A stretch of 64,000 bases of DNA, from the NCBI GenBank assembly GCA_025765615.1, contig JAIVFJ010000036.1, positions 310,001 through 374,000 of the forward strand, given 5' to 3'. Shown in pieces: positions 36,726 to 46,442 of this stretch (position 1 is its first letter; each line of letters begins with the position of its first letter). The translations under genes were made by a program, and so were the position numbers. A model generated the notes under the pieces. The model saw nothing but the letters and a program-made list of their open reading frames with translations, had not been told where the DNA came from and did no database searches. This DNA is from Zopfochytrium polystomum (lineage: Eukaryota; Chytridiomycota; Chytridiomycetes; Chytridiales; Chytridiaceae).

Positions 36726-39031
36726 ATGTCCAACCAGTGAGTGGTACAGCACGGCGTGGTGGATCGTCGCCTCCCCCCTCCCATCTCAACGGATCTCCTT
36801 AACGCTCCGTCCGACCAAATCCCCCTTTCACCCCCCAATCTCAGGTACTACTATGGCGCACCGCCGCCAACCTACCCCCCGACAGCCAACATGCAAGAGT
36901 CGCAGCAGTCCTTGATCGGCGGGCCCAAGGTCGTCGTCGTGCAGCAGCAGCAGCAGAGCTACGGAAACCAGCAGCCGCAGAGCAGCGTGCGGATCGTGAC
37001 GAACCCGCGGTTTCAGGTGCGTTTTGCTGGCCGTGAAAGGAGCGTTGGAGCCGGTGCACGCCGCGTGCCACCTCCGTCCCTACCGATCTCTAGCAGCAGA
37101 CCCTCGCCCCGCCCAGTCGAGTCGTCTGAGCTAAACAGCACCCCTTTCTCTCCTTGCTACTTCCCTTAGGATCTATGGGCCGCGATCCTCTTCCTCGTCT
37201 TTTTTGCGGCTTTCATCGTCCTGGCGGTGATTGGCATCCCCAAGGCCATCACGGACCTCAAGGACGGAACCATCGGCGCAACTAACAGCAACGGAACCAG
37301 GAACACAAAGATCTCCATTTCGCTGTCTGCAAAGGATATTGGGAGCATTGCCGCGTACGCGGCGATCGCGGGCATCGGGTTGTCGTCGATTTGGTTTCTG
37401 CTGATGCTCAAGTAAAGTTTGGCGCTTGGCTCCCTCGGCTGTGTTCCTTGTGCCCTTGACTAATGGATTGTTGTTCCCCGAATAGGTTCGCAGGAACGAT
37501 GATCCACATCTCGTACATTCTTTCTGGAATCGTGATGTTGGCCGCTGCCGCCTACTTTGGCTACATCAAGTCGTACATTGCCTGCGTCATTTGGGCAATC
37601 GTTGGAGTGCTTGTCCTCGTTTCGTACTGGTGCGTAAAAGCAGCTTCCTCGAGCGATTGGTTTAACCGTCGCCGATCACCAGGTTCATTCGCAGCAAGAT
37701 TCCGTTTGCAAAGGTCATGCTCAAGACGGTTTGCAAAATCATGATTCGGTACAGCGGAACTATCCTCGCTGGATTCATTGGTCTGGTGGTGTCAGCAGTC
37801 TTCAACGTGGCCTGGTTTTTGGCACTTCTTGGTAAGTCGCTGCAGCAAGCTGGTCGGGGTCACGCCTTGGTGACTAGGTGGCCTTTTGCGAAGTATCATT
37901 TGCTTATTCGGCCTGTTACAGGTGGATATCAATGGACTGTCGACAACAACCTTTCGACCGGCGTTCAAATTGCCCTCGGAATCATCATGCTCTTCTTCCT
38001 GTACTGGTTCAACGAGGTCGTTCGCAACGTCGTGCACGTCACAGTCGCAGGCACCTTCGCTACTGTGAGAAACGCGTGCGAAAATTGTCTGCGAAAATGT
38101 TCTAATCGGCCTCTTCCCGCAATGTAGTACTACTTTGTTGCCATCCAGCAGCCGGGCAACGAAATCGCGACTGTTCCGGGCCAAATCGTGACTGCCAAGT
38201 CTGCAGGTCGTGCCCTCACAACCTCTTTCGGCCCCATCTGCTTCGGCTCCCTTTTGATTGCCATTATCGAGACTTTGAGAGCTCTTGCCAGGCAGGCGCA
38301 GAACGAAGCAGCGCAGGATGGAAACATTTTCTTGTGCTTGGTGTTCATGTGCATTAACTGCATCCTTACATGCTTTGAGGACATCCTCCTCTACTTCAAC
38401 AAGGTTTGCGGTACTTGTTTCATTCGAAGAAACGAAAGCTAACATACCCTTGCGATCTCGTTTTACGGATAGTATGCTTTCACGTAAGTTGATCTTGTAA
38501 AAAAAAGGTTTTCGGTCGGGCTTGAGCTAATCGATACTTGTGTACAGGCAAGTGGCGATTTACGGCAAAGGCTACTGCGATGCCGGAAAGGACACTTGGG
38601 CGCTGTTCCAACGTGTTGGAATCGAGGCGATCATCAATGACAATCTGATTGGCAGCGTTTTGAGTATCGGATCTCTCTGCATAGGTGTTATTGGTGCCGC
38701 CATCGGCTTCGCCTACGTCAAGCTTTCGACCACCATTGCCCAAGACGCTGGTACATATGCTGGCGTTTGCGTCGTCGCCGCGTTGATCGGCATGTGGATG
38801 TTCTTGATCCTCGCGGAAGTTATCAACTCTGGCGTTGCAGCGTAAGCTTCTCTTGTTTATCGGACGCACTGGCAAAAGATCACTGATAGAACTTTTTTTT
38901 TTTCGTTTTGTTTTTGCAGGACATTCGTATGCTTGGCGGAAGAACCACACACTTTGCAGAGGCAGCAACCTGCCCTGTTCGAAAAGATCAGGGCTACCTG
39001 GCCCGAGTTGACATTCAACGGTTATTATTGA
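36726..39031 (+). CDS. choline-transporter-like protein (PNS1/SLC44 family)
   Basis: Ten exons: 36726-36736, 36845-37016, 37170-37411, 37486-37629, 37683-37831, 37922-38064, 38128-38403, 38473-38483, 38548-38841 and 38920-39031, giving 456 residues. The N-terminus is short and cytosolic (MSNQYYYGAPPPTYPP), followed by about ten hydrophobic segments. The SLC44 signature is late: GPICFGSLLIAIIETLRALA, then CFEDILLYFNKYAFTQVAIY and GKGYCDAGKDTWALF. Family members sit in plasma or organelle membranes and are linked to choline or ethanolamine movement in animals; yeast Pns1 has no proven substrate. Exon 1 and exon 8 are each only 11 bases. Every junction is GT-AG and in phase. Confidence 0.92.
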
Positions 39032-39522
39032 TGCTGGGGTTCTACTTTTATCTGTTTGTTATTTTCTTCGTTACACAGTCGGATTCTTGTTGTTTCAGTT
39101 TTTGAACTACATGGTGGTGCCTTGAGTCCCGAGGGTTGAGCTATGTCGTCTTTCGCTTCTTTTTTTTCCCGTCATTTTTACAACTGGAGGAATCACAAAG
39201 CGAACTTGGCTTTATCCTTTTCTGTTTCCGGCAGCCCTCCTGCCTCACATCACTTCAATATCGTTGGGTTGCCGCCGCCACTGGTATCAATTTCACGAAT
39301 CGTGTGGGGGAGCAAATTCTCGCAGGTGCGAGGGCTTCAATTTTTGCCCGGGACAACATTTGGATGGATGACGCTCGTTGAACGCGGACAAGGACAGCTG
39401 TGGAGCGCAACCGTGAGCAAACAATCAATCAACTTCAGACCACCAAAGAACGAAGAAGAAGGAAAGCAAAAAAAATGGAAAGAAAAACGGGAAAAATCTT
39501 GGAGTTGTGGAGAACGCGCCTG

Positions 39523-39530
39523 TATAAAAG
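39523..39530 (+). promoter_or_regulatory. TATA-like box upstream of the repeat array
   Basis: TATAAAAG in a GC-rich setting (GCCTG before, GACGAGGG after). It lies about 310 bases before the first array copy and about 490 bases after the PNS1 stop codon. No accepted protein gene starts just downstream, so it may drive a transcript through the array. Confidence 0.45.
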
Positions 39531-39838
39531 GACGAGGGTGGACGCCCGTCCTGGCATCACCATTCTTCCTCTCATCAAGAACTCACCACAACTCGCCCTT
39601 CGCTCTCCTCCCTTCACTTTCTTCACACCTCGTGCCTCAACCTCGCCGGCGCAAGCCTGATGCCAATCTCTCTGATTGCATTCACACTCCCTCCCCACCC
39701 TCTACCACCGCACTCTCGTCACGGCAACCCTCACCACTAGATCCCACTCGATCCCGTGCGTACCCAAGGTGCATGATCGACGCGAGCGATACCCATGCAA
39801 CCCGTTCCTCAAGCGATGCGCCACCCGCGATCCCACAC

Positions 39839-40787
39839 CTATGAGGTCGAAAACAAGTCCTAGCCGCGACTGACAGTCCACTCTCGTCACCGTTGCCGTT
39901 GGGGCCTTGTCCTTCTTCCCCACTGGCTGGCCGGCCGTTTGTCTCTCTGTTGCCTGGTGGCGAGGATGTGTCTTCTTGCCTTTCTTCCCTCTCCTCTTGC
40001 CTGCTTGTCCTGTGTGCATCCCCCTATGAGGTCGAAAACAAGTCCTAGTCGTCATGTCGCATTGTGCAACTTGATCGCTCGGACTCGTCTCTCTCCTCAG
40101 TGGACATGGTCAGTATGCCAATACGCCTTTGCATCAAAGTAGTCAGGCGCTATGAGGTCGAAAACAAGTCCTATCCATGACAGTGAGGCTGACATCATCG
40201 GTGGGCATTTGTTTCCGCTCCTCACTGCTTCCCACCTCGAACCTTCCCATTGCAACCTTTACCACCAATGCGATTCCTATGAGGTCGAAAACAAGTCCTA
40301 GTCGTCACCTCGATCATTCGGGAGACCTCTGGGCCTTGCCTTCGCTCTCTTTGGTAATCCCTCTCGCCATCGTAATTTTCCTATTTTAGCAACTTCACCT
40401 ATGAGGTCGAAAACAAGTCCTAGCCGAAGCAGTTGCTGCTTCCGCTGGGACAATGTTATCGTCTCACAGGGAAATCGATCGCATCACCAGCACCAACACT
40501 CCGTTTCCTCTTGGTTTTTGCTATGAGGTCGAAAACAAGTCCTATTCGCAAGGTTACTGACCTCGCCGATGGAACTTGTCCTCTATCTCAAAGCTGTTAC
40601 TCATGGTACTTTCATTCTTTCGGTTCGATTTTGCTGCAATTATGAGGTCGAAAACAAGTCCTATTCATCGCGTCAGGGCCTTTTTGGCGCGGTCATTCGG
40701 ATCTGTCTTTAGCCTCAGAATTGACTGCGGATTTCCTCGTCTGTCCCCCAGCCTCGTGACTTCTATGAGGTCGAAAACAAGTCTTAT
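39839..40787 (+). repeat. array of eight regularly spaced 25-base repeats with unique spacers
   Basis: Copies start at 39839, 40024, 40150, 40277, 40399, 40521, 40640 and 40763. All eight share the invariant 19-base core ATGAGGTCGAAAACAAGTC. It is usually preceded by CT and followed by CCTA (CTTA in copy 8), then G/T, C/T, C, G/A. Start-to-start distances are 185, 126, 127, 122, 122, 119 and 123 bases. Spacers (94-102 bases, first one 160) show no similarity to each other and are pyrimidine-rich. The layout resembles a CRISPR-type array in geometry only: the host is eukaryotic and the spacers are about three times longer. Possible readings are a multi-unit RNA precursor, an array of protein-binding sites, or a string of small coding units each starting MRSKTSP. 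Confidence 0.93.
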
Positions 40788-40824
40788 TCGATGCTTATCT
40801 GTGTACGTCCGATAGGTCTTGTTT
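40770..40824 (+). terminator. hairpin formed by last array copy and an inverted half-copy
   Basis: The 3' part of copy 8 (from AAACAAG at 40775) can pair with an inverted stretch ending TCTTGTTT (40808-40824). About 16 of 18 positions pair when G-U is allowed, around a loop near 40791-40806. No other copy has such a partner, so this may mark the end of the unit. A terminator or processing role is inference. Confidence 0.45.
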
Positions 40825-41308
40825 CCGTTTCCCCATTGACGGTGATGTCCCGTTATAAAGTTCTAAAGAGACACCAGTTGCAAGGTGGTAGTTGCTGAGG
40901 TCTTTTCGCATTTCGTTCGTCAAGGAAGGGTCACATTAATTCTTGTTAAGAAAATAAGTGCGCAAATGAGTGGATATTTTATTGCAGTAATAAATCAACG
41001 CTGGCTGTGATTACTACTACTTTTTTCACGCGCTCTGACTGGCTTCGTCCCCACAACTCCCAAGAAAGCGACGCCAGTCTATAGATCTTTGTTGGCTGAA
41101 TTCCAAAAAAAAAAAAAAAAAAAAAAAAAAAAGAAAAGGGAAAAAACAAACGCAAAGCGCCGAAAATGAGGAGAACCCCAACCCCCATTTTCCTTCATAC
41201 AATCAATCAATCACTGAGGGCGCCCGCCGTCATGCGGCACCTCCCATCACACTTCTTCCACTCCCGCTCCGACTAGCCCCCAGTCCCGAATCGGCGTCCC
41301 CAAGCACT
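40825..41308. other. downstream flank of the array
   Basis: About 480 bases. AATAAA at 40989-40994 could end a transcript through the array. An A-tract of about 27 bases begins at 41105. No gene is seen before the 3' end of the next minus-strand gene. Confidence 0.5.
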
Positions 41309-42808
41309 TTAATTCCCATCCCCCCCCACCCTTTCGACAGCGCCGTCAACGTTGACGACGACGCGATGCACACCATCATCGCCGTCATCTCCGACTGCAA
41401 ATACTTTGTCTTCCGTAGGCGCGCCATTTGCCGCTTCCGCCGCGGCCTGGATAGCTTCAGCCGCCATCCGGCGCCTCCGCTCTCGAGCGCGCCGCGCCCG
41501 CTCCTCTTGCCGACCGAGCTTTGCTTGCAGCTTTTCAATCTCGCGAAGACGGTTCTGCGCCGCGTGCGCTTCCTTTTCCAGCAGCCGCCGTTTCAGGGCC
41601 AGCGGGTCTTCTTCAGCAGCGGCAGCGTCCGACGTTGACACAACCGCGTTCCCAACGGTAGTGGACGAGACGTCGGTTGCGTCGTTGGGGCCGCCTGTGG
41701 AGGGAGCTGTGCGTCGGCCGGCACGTCGAAGCCCAGGTTTTTGTTCCAGAGTCTTTTTTTTTTTTTTTTTTGTGATGATTTTATATCTTTAGCAAGCGAG
41801 GCAGGCGAGCACAGGCGAGACGAAAGCATTATTCGGCCAAGGACAAACCTTCCACCGCTCTTCCATGTTTGCCAGCTTTGCGGCGACGTCGATGCCGAGT
41901 TTGGGCAGGGCCGCGCGCAGGCTTGCCGACGACTGGTTGTGGTGATGGTGGCTGTGGCCGTGCTTCAGCTCTTCCCCGAGGGGAATCTCAAAGGCCACCG
42001 GGCGGCGAGGGGGCAGCGGTGCCGAGGGCGCAGAGGCGGGCACCAACGACTCCCGAGAGGCTGGTGGAGTGGGTTCGCGACGGGCTTCGGCTTCGTCCGA
42101 CGGCGCCGCCCCCGAATCGGGCGCTGTGGAGCTGCTGCCAGGGTCTGGTGTTCTGTCCGAGAAAGGATCCTCCCGCAAGTCCGAGAAACTACCGCCCGAA
42201 ACATGGCCGGCGGCAGATGCTGCGGTAGCAGCAGTAGCAGCAGTGGAGACGGCTTGCTGCGAAGAGGCCGAGGGGATTGACGGCACGACCGCCTTGCTCA
42301 GCGGTGAATCTGTGTTCAAGGGGAGGAGGACAGCGAGAATGGAAGAGGTGAGCAGGACGTGGGACCAGCAGCGCAGTCGATCAGCCAGGGAGAAAAAAAA
42401 AAAAAAAAAAAGAGAGGACTTCAGAGCCTCCGTGATAAGGGGGAAGCACCATCCCCTACCATTTCTGCACGCGTCTCGAACGTCTGCTGCACTTTCATTA
42501 GACGTAACCGCTGCCGCCGTCCCCACGGCCGAGCACGCCGACCGCGGCCGACCCGCCGGCGCCACCATCGTCGCCGCTGCCTCCTGCTCCCTCTGCATCT
42601 GTTCCTCCAGCTTTTCCTGCCCGTCCGCACCGACACTCGTCGCCACGACCTCAAGGTTCCCGCCATCCAGCACCGCCGCCACCGGCGAGACCGCGACTGG
42701 AGCAACCACCGCCACCGCCGCCGCTCCCGCGCTAGTGGCGGACTTCGGGAGCGGGGAGGTCGTGACGACGACCTGGTCTTGAAGGGACTTTGACGCGCTG
42801 CAGCCCAT
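41309..42808 (-). CDS. orphan protein with MGCSASK acylation signal and C-terminal coiled coil
   Basis: Three exons on the minus strand, 42808-42460, 42309-41849 and 41752-41309, give 417 residues. It begins MGCSASKS: Gly2 followed by Cys3 and Ser6 is a classic N-myristoylation plus palmitoylation signal, so membrane attachment is expected. The middle is low-complexity (Ala/Val, Pro/Ser, a His cluster HGHSHHHHN). The last exon encodes a basic-acidic coiled coil (RRLLEKEAHAAQNRLREIEK and onward). The last intron (41753-41848) ends after an A-tract rather than pyrimidines, but only this acceptor keeps the coiled coil in frame. I recognise no family. A lysosomal or vacuolar adaptor such as the p18/LAMTOR1 type is a loose structural analogy only. 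Confidence 0.6.
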
Positions 42809-43905
42809 CGTTTTTACTTTGTTCCCCTCCTCCCCCGCCTTTTTTTTTTTTTTTGACCCCCCCTCTCCAACTGCCCGCGCTCGGACCCTTTCCTCTCTTT
42901 TTGGTTTTTTTTCGCCGCAGCTTTTCCCTCGAAATCAAAAATCTGCGACTCCTTTCGTTTTGTTAGGAGGTTGTCCCGGGGGGTTGCAGACGGCTTGATT
43001 TCCACACCAGCGCAAGCTTTTGGGTGGGAGGGCGTGGGGGCCTGGGGCGTGACGCTTCGGTACGTCTAGGTTGCCGAGTTGCAGGTGTCGTGCAGGATCA
43101 GTTTTCGCGGGGCGAACGCGCGCGTGGAGCGGGGGCTAGGGTTAATGTTTTTTGCTGTGAGTGAACCGATGCGATGGGAAGGAGGGAAGGGAAGCTGTGG
43201 AGGATTCAGGGGCGATCGGCGTCAGGCGGGGGGGTGCGAGCGAGGAGAGGCGGCGGGGGTTTGTCACCTTTTTTTTTTTTTTTTTTTGATTCGGAGGAAG
43301 GGATTTTTATTTTATTTTATCTCTCCGACCTTTGGGGGTTTTCCCGCCAAACTCTTGTTTCGCTAATTTCTGCGTCGTATCTTTTTTTTACTTCTTTTCG
43401 ATATATTCTCTCCCCCCGCTCTCTCCCTCAGTCTCTCTGTTATCTTTTTTTCGCGCTTTTCTGCTTCAACAAGGCAACGGGCACCCCGCGTAAGGGGTCT
43501 CCTCCCCTGCTAAAGTTATGCGGCTTTGACTGGGCTTGTCGACGCGGGTGGCCAGTCAGAGCGAAGGGTCAATACTTTACCCCCCTCGCGCCAACCATCC
43601 ACCACACCCCGCCTATTTCCCTCCGTTTCAATTGGTCTCCTTCGTCCTCCGGACCCGTCGGGAGGAGGAACGGGCGAAAATCAGAGGACGAGGACGGTGT
43701 GTTACGATCGGTGGGTGGCGAGAGAAAGAGAGAGAGAGAGCGAGAGAGAAAACTCTCTCTCGCTCTCTCTCTCTCTCTCTCTGTGTATGAGAACGCGAAG
43801 ACAGAGGGAAAAGCAGGCAGGAGGAAAATTTTAACTTTGCGCTACTTTAATCTGGTGGAGTTTGTCATTCTTGTTATTTTACTTATACCATTTTCTGTCT
43901 TTCTT

Positions 43906-43941
<36 letters not shown>

Positions 43942-44529
43942 GCTTTTTCCATCACTTTATTGGGCGTTCACTTTCGATCCTACTTCAGCAAAAAACCAAG
44001 TTGGCTTTTCCGGAGAGAAGGGAAAGAGAAGGCAGCCCGTAAAAGCGGAATTGAAAAACACAAAGGCAGCTGAAGGAAAAACAGAAAGAAGTAGTTGCAC
44101 TTTGGGGCTGAAGGTATGAGGCTATATAAAAACTGCAATAACCCACATGGCAACTCTTTTTTCCGATTTTTTCGCCGTCTGCGCGCGCTGCCACGCAATC
44201 GGCAATGTGAAGATTAGGGTGTCCTTCGCCAAAGCCATAGAGAAGATAAAACCATAGAGTGGGGGGATGCTCTAGGTGGCAAAAGGACGATGGGGTGCTG
44301 GTGAAAGGTAAACGCAAGTGGGTAGAGCAACCAAGAAGGTAAGAAGAAAATATGAAAATGAAACACCTAACCAAGACTATTCATCCATCAATCAGAAAAA
44401 AAATCAAAAAAAAATCCCGTGTCAGACCCATGCTGACACTCTAAACGAGTAACGACCATCCGAAAAAAAACGTGGCTCCACTCGTCCGAGCACCACAACA
44501 ACTCAAAGGACGCATAGAGGGGGTGTTGC
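42809..44529. other. intergenic with microsatellites and homopolymers
   Basis: 1.7 kb without a supportable gene. It holds T-tracts at 42840-42854, 43269-43287 and 43911-43940, a GA/CT inverted repeat at 43727-43776 and a TATATAAA at 44123-44130 on the plus strand with no gene after it. Confidence 0.5.
43727..43776. repeat. GA/TC inverted repeat, 22-base-pair perfect stem
   Basis: The left arm 43727-43748 (GA repeats with one GCG step) pairs exactly with the right arm 43755-43776 (CT repeats with the matching CGC step) around a six-base loop. Matching of the interruption shows it is more than two random microsatellites. Confidence 0.8.
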
Positions 44530-46442
44530 TTACAACAGGCAGCCAGCGACGGCGGCGGTGATCCAGGTCGAGAAGGTACCCGTGATCATAGCCGACAGGG
44601 CGAGCGCGGCGAGGTCACCCTTGCGGGACGGAGCCATAGTGCCGAGGGTACCAATCTGGATACCGATAGACGAGAAGTTGGCGAAACCGCAGAGGGCGAA
44701 CGCAAGGAGGCGGAGGGTACGGGGCTGGAGGTTGCCGTTAGACGGGAAGGTGCCGTCCGGGCCCGAGACGTTGCTGTACGCGTACGAGTACAGGTCGCTG
44801 TAAGCGACAAACTCGTTTGCGACCATCTTGGTGGCCATGAACTCGGCCGACTTGCGCGAGTCGTACGGGCTGATGCCAATGCAGAGCGAGATGGGGTAGA
44901 AGACGTACGACAGGATGAAGGCGATCGAGATCCACTCGCCGCTGAGCCAGTTGTGCACGTCGATCATGTCAAAGACCCAGCCGACGACGTAGTCCGCGAG
45001 TGCGTACAGGGCGACGATGGAGAGGAGTGCGCCAGAGATGAGCAGGATAAGCTGGATGCCGGTGGCGGCACCGTTGCCGGCGGCGTGGAGCAGGTTGGCG
45101 TCCTTCTCTTCGTTCTCGGGGATGGTGACTTTGCCCTTGGTGAGCGAGGCCTCCTTCTCGGGCATGCGGAGCTTAGAGACGAGCAGCGAGCATGGGACGG
45201 ACATGACACAGGCGGTGAGCAGGGCAGAGGTGGCTTCCGGGGAGTTGCCGGTGTAGTTGACGTACGCGAGCAGGACGGAACCGGCAATGGTAGCGAAACC
45301 AGAGGTCATGGTAGAGTGGAGCTCGGCGAGGGTCATGTACTCGACGAAGGGGCGGACAAGCAGGGCAGACTCGCCCTGGCCGACGAAGGGCGAAGCGGCG
45401 GCGACAACCGACTCGGCACCAGAGGTGTCCATGACGCGCACCATGAGCCAGGCGAACTTGCCGATGACGTACTGCATGGCGCCGATGTAGTAGACGATGG
45501 AGATGATGGAGCAGAAGAAAACAATGGCGGGCAGGACAGAGACGGCGAAGGTGAACTGGAACGGGTTGTTGCTGTTGGATCCGAACAGGAACTCCAGACC
45601 GAAGCGGGAGAAGCCAAGGAAGCCGGTAACCATCTGGGAAATGAACTTGAAGATGTTCACGCCGACCTGAGTGCGAAGGACGAAGATGGCGATGATGAAC
45701 TGGAACAGCAGACCGACGGTGACAGTGCGCCACTTGATGGCCGCACGGTCAGCAGAGGTGAGGTAGAGGAGACCCAACATGATGATCAGACCAGCGAACG
45801 ACTGGAAGCGCTGACCAATGTTGCCCTTCTCGCTGGTTGGAGAGGCGACAATGGTGATGATGAAGCAGGCAGCGACAACGGCACCAACGATTAGGTTCTG
45901 CACCAACTCCGACATCTTCCCGCTGACGGCACCGAACGTGGAGTCCCATACTTTTCCGAGAGGGGCTATTGGGAGCGGGTGGAATGGTGAGCCCATCCAT
46001 CATTTCGAAGCGCGGACAAAAAAGGGCACACTGACCATAGATGACTTTTGAGGGTGAGACATGCTTAGCGAGCATGCGAAGGGTGATCAGGCAGTACATG
46101 ACAATGGCGAATTCATAGCCGTTCTGCAGGAAGGATTGGCGTCAGTAAGGGGGAGGGAGACACGAGGACTCTCCAACAAAACAGAAGACAGAAGGGTCAC
46201 ACGACGCCTGGCAATCCAAAACGAACCTTGCCCTTGCCCTTGACGAGGAGGAGGACAAAGTAGACGGTGAGGACGATCCACACGGCAAGATAGATCAACG
46301 CGGATTGCGTGGAGCGCTTGCCAAAGGCGGGCTTGTCCTTGGCGGCGGCATCGTCGCCGTCGACCAGCTTGGCGGGGATGTCGTCGACGGGTGCGGCCAC
46401 CTCGACGTTGACGACTTCGTCAATCTTCTTTTCGTCGGTCAT
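44530..46442 (-). CDS. concentrative nucleoside transporter (CNT/SLC28 family)
   Basis: Three exons on the minus strand, 46442-46227, 46123-46036 and 45965-44530, give 579 residues. A charged cytosolic N-terminus precedes membrane segments starting SALIYLAVWIVLTVYFVLLL. The CNT core is clear: SAAIKW-like segment DRAAIKWRTVTVGLLFQFI, the substrate-loop motif SPFVGQGESALLVRPFVEYM, LHSTMTSGFATIAGSVLLAY, and the second loop NFSSIGIQIGTLGTMAP. CNT proteins import nucleosides with Na+ or H+ across the plasma membrane. An acidic-basic cytosolic loop (MPEKEASLTKGKVTIPENEE) sits between the repeats. CNT genes are rare in well-studied Dikarya, so presence here fits an early-diverging fungus. Codon use is strongly GC3-biased, suggesting high expression. 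Confidence 0.93.

Noticed and set aside
39143..39844. 233-codon plus-strand frame upstream of the array
   Set aside because: It crosses the TATA-like box and has low-complexity Lys/Ser/Pro content; it more likely covers the 3' UTR and promoter.
40621..40632. GGTTCGATT as a tRNA B box
   Set aside because: No A box, acceptor stem or cloverleaf can be found around it.
39839..40787. Calling the repeat array a CRISPR array
   Set aside because: The genome is eukaryotic, spacers are 94-160 bases and no cas-like gene is near. Only the geometry is similar, so it is listed as a repeat of unknown function.
44953..45894. 313-codon plus-strand frame over the nucleoside transporter
   Set aside because: It is the antisense shadow of a GC3-biased gene, rich in Asp/Glu/Gly as such shadows are.
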